Part shown: one piece after another, positions 19,214-32,760 of the stretch
Layout of the letters: each line of letters opens with the position of its first letter
Numbering within the stretch: the first letter of the stretch is position 1
Source: Alitta virens
Lineage: Eukaryota; Annelida; Polychaeta; Phyllodocida; Nereididae
Assembly: GCA_932294295.1 (NCBI GenBank)
Contig: OW028579.1
Span: forward strand, 5,726,370 to 5,790,369
Reading direction: 5' to 3'
Length of the DNA: 64,000 bases
The notes under the pieces: model-generated
Database searches by the model: none
What the model was told of the DNA's origin: nothing
What the model saw: the letters and a program-made list of their open reading frames with translations, nothing else
Made by a program: the position numbers and the translations under genes

Positions 19214-22200
19214 TCATGTCTTCTGAACAGCTGTACACCGACCCTCAAGACACACACTATTGTAGCAAGAATCGTATTCCTTAAAATCATTGCAGTTTCC
19301 TCCAACTTGTAGCTTAGGAGCACATCTGTGGATGTCTTGGATGCAAAACAGATATGGAGACCCACAAGACGGTTTTGTTTCATCGCAAGTAGCTGGATCA
19401 TCATAGTAACTGTAAAGCCAATAGACGTCACTCAAGCCTTCATAGTTCTTCTTCTCAACGAAGGGCCACATTGGATTGTCATAGAAATGGTAAGAATTCT
19501 TTGGATCAGACAGCGTAGTATTTGGATTTGTAGGATCGGGGAATCTTCCAACGCCATAGGCTACCTTGTCATCTTCACGTGGGTAGAAGTAGTGTTGACG
19601 GCCCAGTTCTTTGAAGACTCTTACTTGTTGATGATGCCAAACTAAATCCATGAAGCAGTGGTGCAAATAAAATGATGGATCAGAAGGAGAGTTGGAAATA
19701 TCACCCATTATACCTCCAACCCAAATGTGATTGTTTCCATGAAAGCCTTCAAAGTATGGGTCAACCATCATTGTCAAATTGCGAAAATTGTCAATGGCGA
19801 CTACGTAATTATAATGCTCCATGCTGAAGAGTGAGCCACGTTCCCTTTCTTCTCTAAAAAGAAGAGTTCTGTGAATAAAAGTAAACAAATAATTATAATT
19901 AATGACTTTGTAATAGATTTTTGCAGGCTAGCCTCAGTGTACTTAACTTACTCATGACTCAGTTCTAAAAATTGTCAAAATGTGGGATTACATGGGTTAA
20001 CTTTGCCTTCCCTCGGTTACTTCGCTGTTCCATACAATTCCGGCTGCTGTGACAGACTTTTTAAACATGGATGAAAATTCCGTGAAACTGAGCCGGAATG
20101 AGCCGGAAAGATTTTTACGCAGTTAATACTTGGATCATATGTAGCAGTCAGTGGATCATACAGGGTATACACCAAAGATTACGTGAGTCTTACATTGGCC
20201 TCCATCAGTTATACGTGGCTTATGGCCTCTCGATTCATCCAGTGGAAGTTTCTACTAGCATAATATGGGAAAATCAATATCTACGGAAGACGACGGGAAG
20301 AGTCTATGGTTGTGACAATGGAACGGCGGCTACCACGTATTGTACATGGTTGCGGCCATCATTTTTGGCAATTTATTTTGATTTTGCGTCTTTTCTTCAC
20401 TCCCATTTTTTCTTCACTTCAATAGGCCTATCTACTTACATTATTTCATTCCTATGAAAAACCGATGTGATTTTAATCGGTAACTATGGTGTTTTTACTG
20501 TTTCAATGACAAAACTCCATCAAAAATATGTGAATATGATGCTAGTGTTGTCACCAGCATGCAGTGACCCACTCCATCGCAGGCCTCTGACCCCGATTGG
20601 CCAGTGAGTGACACGCCCACAACAGGCCACACTCTCACTCTCCAAAAAAGAATGATAGGTTTTTCTGAAGTTTTTCAATCGAAAATTGGGTCGGATGTTC
20701 TTCATTAATGTTTCTGTTAATAGCTGAGCTGATTACATTTAGACCCATAAAAATTGGGTCGGTTGTTCTTCATTTATATTTCTGTTAATAGCTGATTACA
20801 TTTAGACCCATTTATACTGTTAATTACATAAAGGCCAATTTTCAAATACGAAATTATTTTAAGAATCTCTATCATTGTAAGGTCTGTTAAAACTGAGTAA
20901 TCTTCAATCTTCCCCCATTTTTATTATTCGGTTTTCAATGGATGCCACCATTGGGAAATTGTAATGAAGTTTGATTTGCTTTAATTCTTAATAGTGTCTG
21001 TGATAATAATACTTCATGTAAAAGCTCTAAATTAATAGCATTCTCTATTGCTTGCGAAATTGGCATAATAATAAAAAGCAAGTTCTGCAATATATATGCT
21101 TGTAGAAAATAAACGATCTTATATCTTATGTCTGTCTAGTTCCTAGATCTTTTTAAAGTATGCAATTGAATAACTTCTTTGGATAAATGGGGAGACAAAC
21201 TACCAGACAGCACTGCCACGAAGCAGATAAACTAGATGACATCATCATTTAATGTACACAAGAATTGCATCACTGAATAGATGACGACATCATCAAACAA
21301 TGGTTAGCTGCTTCAGTGGCACTGACCTCTAGTGGTACTTTTCCTTCCCATTGCATTTCATAATATTCGGCTCAGTTGGATTCATTTGGGTGGATTAGGG
21401 CTTTATGTCCTGTGTTTCAACACCTGATGGGCTATTTAGGACAGTCAGGGACCGTGGCAATGAGATGATGGATCAAACAGTCATCTAACTTAGGCTCAAC
21501 CGGGAATTGAAGCATGACCCAGTGGTTGGAAGACCAGCGTGGGACCACTGAGCTAAGCCCGCACCCGTCAATATGATTCATTCACTTTTATGTCAAACTC
21601 ACCTATTTCGAGATGGTCGCCCTAATATCCAGTTTTTGAAAGGACCTATTGTGACATTTCCTCTTTTGTTTCCCATGAATTCTTCAGTCCACATGATTGA
21701 CTGATATGCATTATCCCCCAAAAGTTCATCCATTCTGGTGTCCCAATATGGCAGAGTTATATCTGGGTCAACCAGCTGAAGTGCTCGTTCTAATCTGCAA
21801 ATAGATGGAATATCTTTTCGTACCAGATTTCAACTATAGAATACCACTTAAGAGTACTTAAATCAGTTTTAAAATTTTGAGGACATGCCTGGTGAAGTTT
21901 TGTCATCACTTTTTGTGCATGCCCATATTAAGATTGACCTAATAAGGAATACTAGCTCTGTTTGGGATATTGTACTTGGTCACTACATTCAAAATGCATA
22001 AATTCATGTTTCTACATTATCTATAATTGACTATTATAATATGCTATCACACAAGTCTGGTACAGGTCTTCTTTTTTAATGAGAGCTTTGCTTGTTACGT
22101 GACACACAACATTACAAAATACATATTGAGTTCGATGCAGTTCAATGTTTAGAATTAATGTTTAATTGCAAAATAAGCATTAAATTAATACTGAACTTTC

Positions 22201-24667
22201 AGATATGAAGGATGTAACTAACTTATACTCCATCAGGAACTGTATACTTATTTGATTATTTGATTCACTGCTCTTATTATACAAGAAAAGCACTATGTGC
22301 ACTAAGGAGGAAGAACAACTAATATTTCCGTTGGCTTTATCCATCCCAAAACCAGAAGAAACGGCACCATGATGGAGTATGATCACAGTTGGCCATAGCT
22401 GAAATTTGACATACCTGTGTAAAAATTCTCTGTGCCAACCCAAGAAGTTAGGCCCACCATGAGCAGAGGGAGAATGTTCAGGAAAGTGAAAATCAACAAA
22501 AGTATCATATATGTTGTTTTTGTCATCAATGTAAAATGACTTCAATACATTGAGAGCATTGTGGAATCTGTTTCTTTCTTCATCTGTCAGCATTCTGTAT
22601 TCCTGAGGAAAAAAATACACAGGATGGCTCACCAATTATCAAACTTACAGGCGAATATGCATAATTAGATGATGTATTAAATGAAGAAATAAAGGCAATA
22701 GTTTTACTAAGAAGGAAGAAATGCTTGAACAAACAGTACTTAATTATTGCTTTCGGTTTAAGTTGAACAACATTCTGGTGTAAAATCATTTTCTGGTTTA
22801 TGCTTTTGTGTAGATATGTATGGAATATTTTCCACTTGATAAGGTGATTGTCATTATATTGCAAACAGACACATTTACACTCAGTACCTTTCTTGGCTTA
22901 GCGTTGGGGTGTGTGTAGGGCCAATCACTTTGACTGCCTGGCTGGTGACCTAAGGAGTTCATGAACTCCATTTGTTCTTTGGTGATCTTCACAAAGGAAG
23001 GGTCACTGAAATAATACATTACTCAAATTGCATTAAATTGAAAATAATTTATTTGACAATTCAGTTTGACAACTGAAGACAGCATGGTTTTTTTTGTTCA
23101 TTTTCCATAATAAATTTTAATTTTGTTGCATAATGTATAACTATTATTTGCCCGGAGACCCCAAAGAACCTCTGAGTCAGTGAGTTGTGCTAGGAGCTTA
23201 GAGATAAAATGGTGTTATTAATTACACTGATCCATGCACTGATGTATCCCAAATAGTATTTTTTAATCACATTTTAATGTGCAGATATGGTGTATGGATA
23301 ATTGGACTTTCATTTTAAAAAGGTGGCTGCTACAGTTTAAATTCAAATTTTATAAATACACTTCATATACCAATTATTCAAGGCAAGTTTTGTATAAATG
23401 AGGCTTGGAAACTTAACCCTAGCAGACACTATGAAAATTCAGAACTCCAATTTGAGGATAAGTTTGTTTCCTGCATACAGAATGTTGTATTACCTGGAAT
23501 ACATTTACTATACATGTATACATGTTGAGACACCCATAAAGTAGTTGTCTATCGTTACTGGGCTGCTATCAAAAATATTTTTCATCCAGGTCCATGCAGA
23601 CCCTACTAAACAGGTTTCAGCATTTAATGTGAATTGTATCGAATTAAAGAGTTTGAGTTTTTTAGTTTAAAAGATACAATGATACACCACTTTGAAAAGT
23701 AAACTTAATTATATGTGTCACATAGATCAAGAGAAAGATTCAATAAAGATTATTTCCACAGAAAAACAATTATTGAAAAAAAATCTATACAGAATATAAC
23801 TGTGGAGGGAGCTCCCAAAAGGCAATCATTTGTCGCTAACTGGGGAGCTCCCTGTGTGGTAAGTGGGAAACCTTTGCCTGCCAAACTGTGAATTACAATT
23901 AAATTATGCTGTGGTGTTATTGACGATGAAGGGGAAGGGGAGGTGTTAATGGCAATGGAATGACAAGAGAAGATGAAACACCATGAAATGGCATATATAC
24001 ATTGTAACAGGTGGACTGCTAATGTTTACTTTCTAGAAGGCACAAGGCCAAAAAGTGTGTTGCACTTCATCATTAAGCTGCCCCCTCATTGCTAAGTCAG
24101 CACCCATAATACACCATGCAGTATCAATTTCAAGGAAGGAAAAGAACTAAGATATGACGATAATTCAGCTTGTACTGTCAAAATTCACCTATATCAAATG
24201 GGAAAGTGTACATAATGAAAGAAATACATACCTTTTGTCCATGGCTGACCTTTGCATCCATTCCGTCTGGACTCTGCACATTTCTTTAACAGTTATTTCA
24301 GGCATTTTTGTGTTTACCATGTTGTGCATGCATTTCTCCAACTAAAACAAAAGAAACAATGAAAATAAAAATTTTTAACATAAATATAATTTGTTTTTAA
24401 CTGTAAAATGTCAGACTTCATAATTGTCAAATGTGAAACACCGACCTTTTTCCCCACATCAGATGTGAATGAAATTTATATACATGTATGGATGTCTAAG
24501 TTAGTGTGAGCATGATTAAGTAAATCAATCAATCAGTCAATTAATTGATCAATCGATCGATCAATCACCCTCACCTTTAAATCTTGAAGAGTTGGTGCTC
24601 CACAAATTGATCTTGTGCAGATTAGTAGCTGCAAAACCATCATCAGAGTGACTGCCAACCTGCCCAT
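19214..24667 (-). CDS. Secreted tyrosinase-like copper oxidase A
   Basis: Joining exons 24667-24575, 24341-24232, 23005-22888, 22602-22415, 21794-21603 and 19868-19214 gives 451 aa with matching phases. Exon 1 codes a signal peptide (MGRLAVTLMMVLQLLIC). CuA is His in DFH and AHGGPNFLGWH (eight residues between the His). CuB is FHGNNH (HxxxH) and DPSFYLHH. The C-terminal domain has eight Cys (CGSPYLFC, CAPKL, DSCYNSVC). Such enzymes oxidise phenols in cuticle, shell or pigment formation. It lacks the GN-repeat exon of B-D. An acceptor at 24672 implies an upstream non-coding exon, perhaps near 26941 where a GTAAGT donor stands. Confidence 0.88.
21388..21567 (-). repeat. tRNA-derived SINE, family 1, copy 2
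   Basis: The inverse of the 18028 copy, in an intron of tyrosinase A. It shows GGATTAGGGCTTTATGTCC, then GGACAGTCAGGGACCGTGGC, and ends with the inverse B-box and A-box (GGCTCAACCGGGAATTG, ACTGAGCTAAGC). Confidence 0.85.
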
Positions 24668-24671
24668 TTTG

Positions 24672-26940
24672 TCTGAAAATAAATAACCCATGTATAATTA
24701 AATTAGTGTGTTAATGATATTTATAGGTTATCACATGGCAAGAGGCTGTATCCCCCTGGTATCATCACCCGAGACTCTGTTTCATCCCTAGAAATTGGAT
24801 TTCATTTTGGTCCGTTTAATTTGGAGGTGTGTCACTGAGGTTGATGCTCATTGGTGGAAATTAATATCATCCCTGATTATTTGTTGCTCATTGGTTAAAA
24901 GCTGTACCGTCCCTGCAGTTCTTGTCTCTCATTGACTGAATCTCGTATCATCCCTCAAAAAGCTGTATCATCCCTCCAAGCCTTTGATATCATCCCTCTT
25001 AGAACAATATCGCCCAGGGCAAAACACCAGTATCAGGGAAAAATCCTGCTTGGTCATGGGATAAGGAGTGGTATCAATTATATGTATATTGGTTTCATGA
25101 AAACTGGAGGTTCTTTCGAACTTAAACAAAATATTTAGCCAGAATACTTTACTGGCATGGATGTCATATACAATGTACCATTGCAATGTATAACAAATGT
25201 GTTTGATTAAGAAAAAAAGTTTATATTTGCTATTCGGCCTTTTTCAGTTGTGGTAGTGTATATTGTTACAACACAAAGTTTGTGACTTGCAAGGATACAA
25301 GTATCCTACATGCATCCCAGGTAGGAATTCTCTCTCGGCGTGGTTGTAAAGTTGTGCGGTATTTATGAAAAAGGTTTCGACAGGGCAGACGCATTGATAG
25401 AGTTATGAAAGAAATCGCCCCTAACTTACAAGAATTTTTTTATGATTGTGAAATGCAAAAACATATCTCAAGATGCTCGTACATTACAGCCAAACTCGCA
25501 GGGTTTGAAACCAATCTTGGAATCTAAGGGGCCATGGCAATGAGGACTTGGAAGCTAAGCTCCAGGTGACGTCATGAGAATGTAGGACTCTCATTGCTGA
25601 GGGATTGCTTTAACCAATGACAGTCCTGGAATCACATGATGTCCTCTGGAGTTAACCTTCCAAGTCCAAGAGCTTGGTTTCCAACTCTATGAATTTGGTT
25701 GTAAGTAGATTATGTCTACATTTTTGCAACACTGGCCATCACCAGCTGCTGTTGCGCTGATGTTGCGCCAGTTTAGCAATATTAACCGTACACATGCCCA
25801 GCTGGAATTCTAAAATTAATCAGGATAAAACTGATCACCAAAAACAGCTACAAAAGTATACATACTGATCAAAGGCACCTCCTGGAGACGAAAATATTCT
25901 TTCTGCTGTGCAAAATTTTTAAGATTATTTATAAGGACTCACTATCATAAAAATTGTGTCAGTTGATCAAAAACTATATCAATCTATTTTTTTTGGAAAA
26001 ATTGACGGCTCTGTTTATTCTATGTAGATATAAGAGTCCTGTACAGCAATCATATGAAAAATATAGAATAAAAGAATGGACCTTACGTTGCACTTATTAA
26101 GGATCTTAAAATACTTATCATCACAACAATGCATCTGATTAGAGATAGACTGTTTCAAGGACCAGGATGTAGGGCCAAGTTTAAGATTAAGTTTCGATGA
26201 ATAAGTTTAAGATAAAAGTTTGATCAATATTTCGTTTTAAATTACTCATGTTAATTTTCATCAAGTCACGCAATACATTGATATTTTGTCCACAGAACTA
26301 TGTCACCAGCAGTCGATTGAAATATTCATGTTAAATATACTATCACTGTAATAATTATAGTGCAAAGACTAACTTTTGAAATTTTTCTCATCTGTAATAT
26401 CATGAGAGTCTTACAGCTCCTGATTGGCCTACACAAAGCAAATCCAGCACATTGTAAAATAGGACAAAGTACCTGACACAATCCCATAAAAGTGAACGAG
26501 CAGCCTTCAGAAAGTTGTTGACTACTTTTTCATATGGACAGTTATTAGTGACATAGACATGATTTTTGCACAAAATAAACTTCAAGTAAATGTACTTGAT
26601 ATATAAAATATCGCTCATTTTGATACAGTAAAACCGTTTTCTGTTGTCATGGAAACAAGTCTTTTTATTCAGTAGTACCGTAAAGTGTTCAAATCAAATT
26701 GAACAGCTAGACCTAAGCTAGACCTGTTAATTGCTGTGCCCATTGATTTCAATGTAGCTGCAAATGAAGTATTTCAGATATCGTCTTAGCTGTTTTGGAG
26801 TCTCCTGGTAAATATAGACTGATATAAAAAGTCAGATTCTTTTTTCTCCCATCAGATTGTTGCTCATTTGATTTCACTTCATTCAATTTACGCTTAAATT
26901 GGTGTAATGCGGTTAATATCTCAATTGGTCAAAAACTTAC
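24672..26940 (-). other. Probable 5' intron of tyrosinase A, repeat-rich
   Basis: No coding sequence is visible. It holds a cluster of TATCATCCCT motifs (about 24755-25010) and an imperfect inverted GGTTTGAAACCA/TTGGTTTCCAA segment (about 25500-25690). The upstream limit is a GTAAGT donor on the minus strand at 26940-26939, which could close a non-coding first exon. No clear TATA box was found for gene A. Confidence 0.4.
24755..25010. repeat. Degenerate TATCATCCCT repeat cluster
   Basis: TATCATCCCT or close variants (ATCATCCCT, TCATCCCT, CCGTCCCT) occur about seven times at irregular spacing, with CTCATTGG also repeated. The origin is unknown. It could be a decayed transposon end. Confidence 0.5.
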
Positions 26941-27078
26941 CAGCTGAAGTTTCAAGCACCATCTGATACAGTTCTCACCTGGACAACAAAATAGATGAGT
27001 TGTCTTGCATTCGATTGCAATCACATATCAAAAACAAATACTCCAATAGCATGGAACAAAGATGTGTTAAGCTTTTCT

Positions 27079-27084
27079 TTTATT
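27079..27084 (-). terminator. Polyadenylation signal of tyrosinase B
   Basis: AATAAA on the minus strand, about 125 bases past the stop codon at 27209. Confidence 0.5.
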
Positions 27085-27208
27085 ACAAAGTTGCAAAACA
27101 ATAATTTGTGGCATCCACTGTAAAATACATTTCAAAAGCACAGCAATTAGTTTTCAATTAGTGCTACATATACATCACTGTTGAAATAAAGCACTTCATA
27201 GCAATTTC

Positions 27209-30200
27209 TTAATTGTAGTACATTCTGTTAAAGTATGTGTACAAATATTGGAAGAAGCCATCGTAATGATTGTCTCCACCTGTTGTTTTTGGGCGGCAAA
27301 CACCATGTACACAGTCTCCGTTGTAGCAGCAGTCTGATGTAGTGAAGTTGATGCAGTTTGCTCCCACCATCAGTTTTGGAGCGCATTGATAGGTCCCTCT
27401 GATGCAGAACAGGTATTGGGAACCACAGTCTGGGTTAGATGGAGAACAGGAAGGACGTGGTTCATAATAATAGATCTTTTTGTACTCTTCGGTCAGGGAG
27501 TCCATGTTTCTCAGTTGAAATGGTAGCAGTTTTTTTGTTGGATAATGAGGAGAGTCTTGAGCAAAGTAAAGGGTGTCTGGCACATCAGCTAATGGATCCT
27601 GTATTTCTCCTACTCCAAAAGCTACATCATCGTTTATACCAGGATACACATAACCATTGCGACCGATGTCCCGGTACACTCTTTCTCGCTGGAAATCCCA
27701 CATCAGATCCATGAATGAATGGTGCAGAAAGAAAACTGGGTCAAATGGAGATGCTTCAATCTCACCCATGGGACCACCAATCCAAAAATGAGGCAAACCA
27801 TGTATCAGCTCAAAATAAGGGTCAACATGCCAAGTCAGGCCCCTAAAATCATTAATATTCATGATGTAGCGGAAGTCTTCATCATTTACTGTCCGCCCAA
27901 GGCTGCCGTTACCACGCCACAGATCATATCTGGAGATAAAATATCAAAGAAATACTTGTACTTGAAGAGTGTATGACAACAAAACCTCATATAACATTTA
28001 CAACAGAAGTATTTTTCTGATGAGGATTATATATACAGTGAACATTCACTTATCCACACAACTTTGTCCCCAAGCCAACCGTGCGGATAAATGAGGTAGC
28101 CGGATAACTGAATCTGACACAAATTCTCACTAGTTGATGCTACAGGTCATTAGATTATCATACATAGCATAATTAGATGCATCAAATACTAGTAAATAGT
28201 TTACGCTTATATATCAAATAAAATATGCTTCTGTTGTTATTGTAGATGTGGACCAGGCACAAGTGACAACCGAACTGGGGTGGGGGTAAACTATTTCCCA
28301 TGCTGCTGACCTTAGAAAATATTTAACCTTAACTCACCTTCCTTCAATTGGTCTCGACATTCGCCAACCAGCAAAGGGCCCAGTTCTAACTGTTCCATCT
28401 TTGTTGCCAAGGAAATCATCAGACCACATGATAGAGTTTGCTTCTTGTCCTCTGAGATGACTGTCCAGGGTGGAGTCCCAGTATGGAATGGTTATGGAGG
28501 GGTCTATGGCTTGCAATGCTCTTTCCAGTCTAAAGTAGATTGATCAATGGATCATTATTTACTTTTGGTAGACATGAAAGTTACATTGAAATATACAGAA
28601 TCTAAATCCCCCACTGCCATTCGATTTTGTGAATCATACATTTCTATATTTTCTATATTTTGTTGGGTACCTAAAAATATAATATTGTTTTTTCCAATAT
28701 CCAATGAACTGGGTTCTGCTCTACATAAATGTTTACTTGAATTTTCTCGATAACTTCAAGACCATTCAGTGTTCAGCTGACATTTGGTTGATTGCAGATT
28801 GATGAAGGGTGCACTATGAGAAGTTGTTGGTTTCATTTAATTCGTTGCAACAGCTCGCACATGTGGATTCAAGATGTCTGATTGGTTTAGAGGTCGATTA
28901 GAAGTAATTATTTTCTTAAACAACAATTGACACAATACTTATAACTTTATATAAAAAAAAAAGAATTTTCAGAACTTGTAAGAAATATTTACATTATCAG
29001 TGAATATTTGGGGTAGACTATTCACTATTCATGTAAAACCTAAAATGCTGCTTTGTCTACGAACCTGAGCAAATATTGCTTATGCCAACCAAGAAAGCCT
29101 GGACCCCAGTGAGCACCCGGAGCAACATAAGATTGGTGAAAGTCAGCGAGCGTATCATAATAGTTTGAGTTTCCAACCCGGTGTCTCTTCAGCACATTAA
29201 TGGCATTGTGGAAACGATGTCTCTCATCATCACTTAGCATCCTGTATTCCTGGAGAGAAAGAGTCAAACACACATTAAGGTTTTAGTGATAAATTAATTT
29301 CTTCAGGAATACATTAGATTTTTTTCTTCCTCTATGTATTAATTTCGCTTTGCCCACCAGAATCAAAACCAAAGATTGTTTGCCTAAATGGCTAATCAGT
29401 TCATGTGTGACCTAGGACCCAGAAGTCATCGCAGAATGCATGGCATCACCAATACACAATACTAGATGACATCAGTAACCATTTTAGCTTTAGGGACATC
29501 TTCGTTGTGCTATTACTTCCAGGTCCTACAGTTAGTTTCATTAAAAACTGACTGTCAAACTGGACCTAGACAAAGCTAGATAACTTCTGCTGTACGATTC
29601 TACCTACCACTAAATGCAACTGTCTGGCTATAGCTGGCTACACAAAGCCGGATCCAAAAGTTTACGCAGCACCATTTGGTGCATAAGTTGAGAGTTACAC
29701 ATATTTGTAATTTTTTTTGAAAAGATGCATGTATATTTTACATACACATTCATTATATATTACATACGTTTCTTACATTTACCAAGGTTTATATTCTTTC
29801 AGTGGTGGTGGATGTAAGCCAAATATAAGCTAGGAGTAGATAGAAGCAGCTGGTTTAAGTCAGTTATAGCTACAGTCAGAAATAGGTTGCAACAGCTGTC
29901 TGCAGTAGACCATATTTTATGAAACTAACTGTATATCATGCGTGAACTGACCATCCCTACAGCGGACCTCATCTGTAACAACTGAATAACAGCTTGGTGA
30001 CCCAGCTTTAGATGGCATGCCAGATCAAGTCGACATACTTTCTATGTTAGCAGTCGTTGGTCATCATCAAGCCAATGCCTTAGCCAATGAAACATGGTCC
30101 CTGGAAGTGAAAGATTCTTGATGCCAAATTGGAACTTCCAGTTTGTAAGTCCATAATGTATAAGGACAGCATTTTCTGGGTGGAGTTAACGAAATCAGGA

Positions 30201-32180
30201 AATTGCTATGATCAAGCAAACTACATTATATGGTTTTGCCTGGCATCTCCAACTCTAAGTGTCTATAGACAGACAGACAGACAAATGACTTTATTTGGAA
30301 TATAGCTAATTAGCATACATACCTGGGGGCCCCTCTAAGGTATTTCACCGCTTTCGAGGTGGTCCCCCAACAATATTACATTGATTTTATACAAAAAATT
30401 TTAGTAGCTAGCAGGTAGATGTTTAAGAAACAATAACATAAATAAGATAATAATAATAATAATGAAAAGATTACGTATATATAAATAGATAACAGAGTTG
30501 TGAACTGTGTGTGATGCAATGCAGGTAACTTCCATGGAAACCACTTATAATCTTAAGAAGTAAATAAATAAATTGATAGAAAAAAAAGGAGTATGTTAGT
30601 TAGCTTGAGTCTCTATTTCTGAAGTCTGCTCAGGTATTTGTCTGCAAACATAACAGCGCGGGTCCTGACAAGTATTATCATAATCATTTAGAATTGATAT
30701 TTTAATATAGTCTGAGTACCCTTTTAAGCTATGTGTATGAACTTTACAAAGTATATTAGCAGTGCAGGTGTTGACAATAACTTCGTAACATAAGGAATTT
30801 AAAGTAAATTGTAGTGACATTTTTCTGAAATGTATAGATTTACTACAGACACTTATTCACTTACCTTCCTTGCTTTAAGTGTTTGTTTGTGGCTATTGGA
30901 TGGATAAGGAGTGTTCTGAGTTCTGTACAGTTCTTGTTCTATTTGATTGGCATCCACACTAAATGACATCCTGAAATGACAAAATCAACACGAATTACTT
31001 ATTTTTCTTTAATTTCTTGTTTTTTCTATTTTTTGATAAATGTGACTATTTGACCACCTCGCCATAAAACCACCTTGAAGTTCATCATCAGATTTGGCTG
31101 TAAACTGTTTTCATCTTACCAGTAAGAGCACCTACCCAGATAGCATGTCACATCGGCTGAACGTAGACCCAGTGTGGGCGATGTTGGACCAACATCGGAC
31201 CAACATTGAGCCAACATCAGGCCAAAGGAGCATGTTATCGGGGTAACCATAACTTGAAAACCGCATGAATACTTACACGAAGAACCCTGATACACTTTTT
31301 AACTAAACTGCTGTAAGTAGTTTAAACTTTCAAATCTAGAAGTACTTTCTGATCGTATGATATATAATTAAGATTTGTAGTATCGGCAAGACACATAATG
31401 CAGGTCTAAACTGGGCTTGGCTCTGCTTTATCTAGAAAAATAAATCCTGTAGTAGTTGTAAATGGTGCGCAAGTGTGCACTTTTAATAATGCTAAAACAT
31501 TTGAACAACAAACATTACAAAACTAGAACAGTTGATAATACTGAATATATGATACATCACAAAGTAATAAAGACAAGTGAAAATATAAGTAGACTAGCTA
31601 ATAAAGACATGATAAAGGGGGTGAGGGAAAACACACCTCCACTCCAAAGAGTGGCCCCACCACCCAAGCCCAGAGGACCTGTGAAAAGTTATTACATGGC
31701 AACAGTAGGCAACCTGATATATCATAATTAAGATTTTTACCTGTTATTTTGACGCCTGTCGTGCATCCATTTATTTCGGCTGGCACAAACAGTGTTCATA
31801 TAACCATCAGAAAAGGTGCTTCGCAGTCTTGTTCTGTAACTACTGAGACAATCGTAGTTGCTAGGGTTACCAGTGTTTGTGTTGCCAGTGTTTGTGTTGC
31901 CAGTGTTTGTGTTGCCATTGTTTGTGTTGCCAGTGTTTGTGTTGCCTCGGCGACCAGGATTGTATTGCCTATATTCATCCGACTGACCCTAAGAATTAAA
32001 CATATTGCATAAAAATTAACAAATATACCATATGAAAAGCAAAGATATTTGATAGTCGTCAGCATGAAATTGTACATTTCTATCATACAAATGCCATTGG
32101 AAGATGAGCAGTTTAGTTACCTTGATGGTTGCAATGATGATAAGGATGATGGAAACTGTTAAACTCAAATGTTTTGCCAT
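27209..32180 (-). CDS. Secreted tyrosinase-like copper oxidase B with GN-repeat exon
   Basis: Exons 32180-32121, 31988-31741, 30970-30865, 29249-29065, 28529-28338 and 27929-27209 join in phase to 503 aa. Exon 1 codes a signal peptide (MAKHLSLTVSIILIIIA). Exon 2 carries five GNTNT-like units, then NYDCLSSYRTRLRSTFSD. CuA is DFH plus AHWGPGFLGWH. CuB is IHGLPH plus DPVFFLHH. The C-terminal domain has nine Cys, including DCCYNGDC, so one may be unpaired. A non-coding exon (32446-32364 region, donor at 32363) lies behind a TATA box. Intron positions match those of A, C and D. Probably a shell, tube or cuticle matrix enzyme. Confidence 0.9.
28035..28115. repeat. Possible pogo/Tigger-like MITE remnant
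   Basis: CAGTGAACATTCACTTATCC is followed by GCGGATAAATGAGG and CGGATAACTGAA, the pattern of pogo/Tigger-type terminal sequences. Only one end is recognisable. Confidence 0.35.
29750..29940. repeat. Dispersed ~190-bp repeat, copy in tyrosinase B
   Basis: Shares TTCAGTGGTGGT, GCAACTGG/GCAGCTGG and AATAGGTTGC with 37910-38100 in tyrosinase C. The two copies lie in different introns relative to the exons, so this is a mobile or dispersed repeat, not shared ancestral intron. Confidence 0.6.
30268..30410 (-). repeat. Non-LTR retrotransposon 3' end fragment
   Basis: On the minus strand it ends AATAAAGTCATTTGTCTGTCTG, a LINE-like tail with a short tandem repeat. The internal CCACCTCGAAAGCGGT resembles the segment at 35480 on the plus strand. 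Confidence 0.55.
31135..31243. repeat. Short palindromic interspersed repeat, copy 2 (diverged)
   Basis: Begins CCCAGATAGCATG and contains GATGTTGGACCAACATCGG and repeated CCAACAT. It is related in plan to the copy at 17573 but diverged. Confidence 0.5.
31870..31946 (-). repeat. 15-bp coding minisatellite (GNTNT units) in tyrosinase B
   Basis: Five near-identical 15-base units code Gly-Asn-Thr-Asn-Thr or Gly-Asn-Thr-Asn-Asn. The homologous positions in C and D code different GN-type units. Confidence 0.9.
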
Positions 32181-32363
32181 CTTTGTCTGAAATCAAAGTG
32201 CAGCGAACATTGTTAAACTATACAAAGCACTTTAGATGTGTGTAAACAAACATGAATTAATTGAATTCACCAGATGATGAAGTTTGTCTAAAATATCTAA
32301 TAGTCAAACAATCTGAAATCAAATCATGCAAATTAAAAGACAATGAAAATAAGTCATACTTAC

Positions 32364-32446
32364 TTTGTTGCTAAAAGCTCATTTCAAGTTATATTACATA
32401 AGGTAACTTGAAAATCATGTTAAAGATGAGTGGGATCATATTTATA
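32364..32446 (-). promoter_or_regulatory. TATA box and non-coding first exon of tyrosinase B
   Basis: TATAAATA at 32446-32439 (minus) lies about 82 bases before a GTAAGT donor at 32363. The acceptor lies at 32187, six bases ahead of the start codon at 32180. The same spacing recurs in gene C. Confidence 0.75.
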
Positions 32447-32649
32447 CCTTTGAATGTGCAACAGACCGTTGAAAATTAAGACAATTTCTGTAAAAGGAAA
32501 TTGCCATAAAAAGGGACCATACAGTTGAATGCCTCCTTAAGACTGCTTAACTAACTTTTACTATTACTATTAACTATTCATGATAATTATATTAAAACCA
32601 TGGTCGGAGGAATAATTTTTAACAAAACTGCTTACAAAGGCATTTAAGA

Positions 32650-32760
32650 TCAAACAATTTAATGTTATATTGTTTTTATATCTCTGGTGTTTTTACCACG
32701 ATTTTACTGTATATTTGTATATACTTTGTTCCCCATTTTTGGGGGGTTGAAATAAATAAT
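32650..32760 (+). repeat. Dispersed repeat ending GGTTGAAATAAATAA, copy 1
   Basis: Contains TATATCTCTGGTGTTTTTACCA and ends GGGGGTTGAAATAAATAATGG, like a retroposon 3' tail. The inverse copy lies at 39553-39657. Confidence 0.6.

Noticed and set aside
25500..25690. Inverted GGTTTGAAACCA / TTGGTTTCCAA pair as a transposon
   Set aside because: Arms are short and imperfect with no clear ends.
31462..31731. Small plus-strand ORF in an intron of tyrosinase B
   Set aside because: No recognisable motif, intronic and antisense to the gene.
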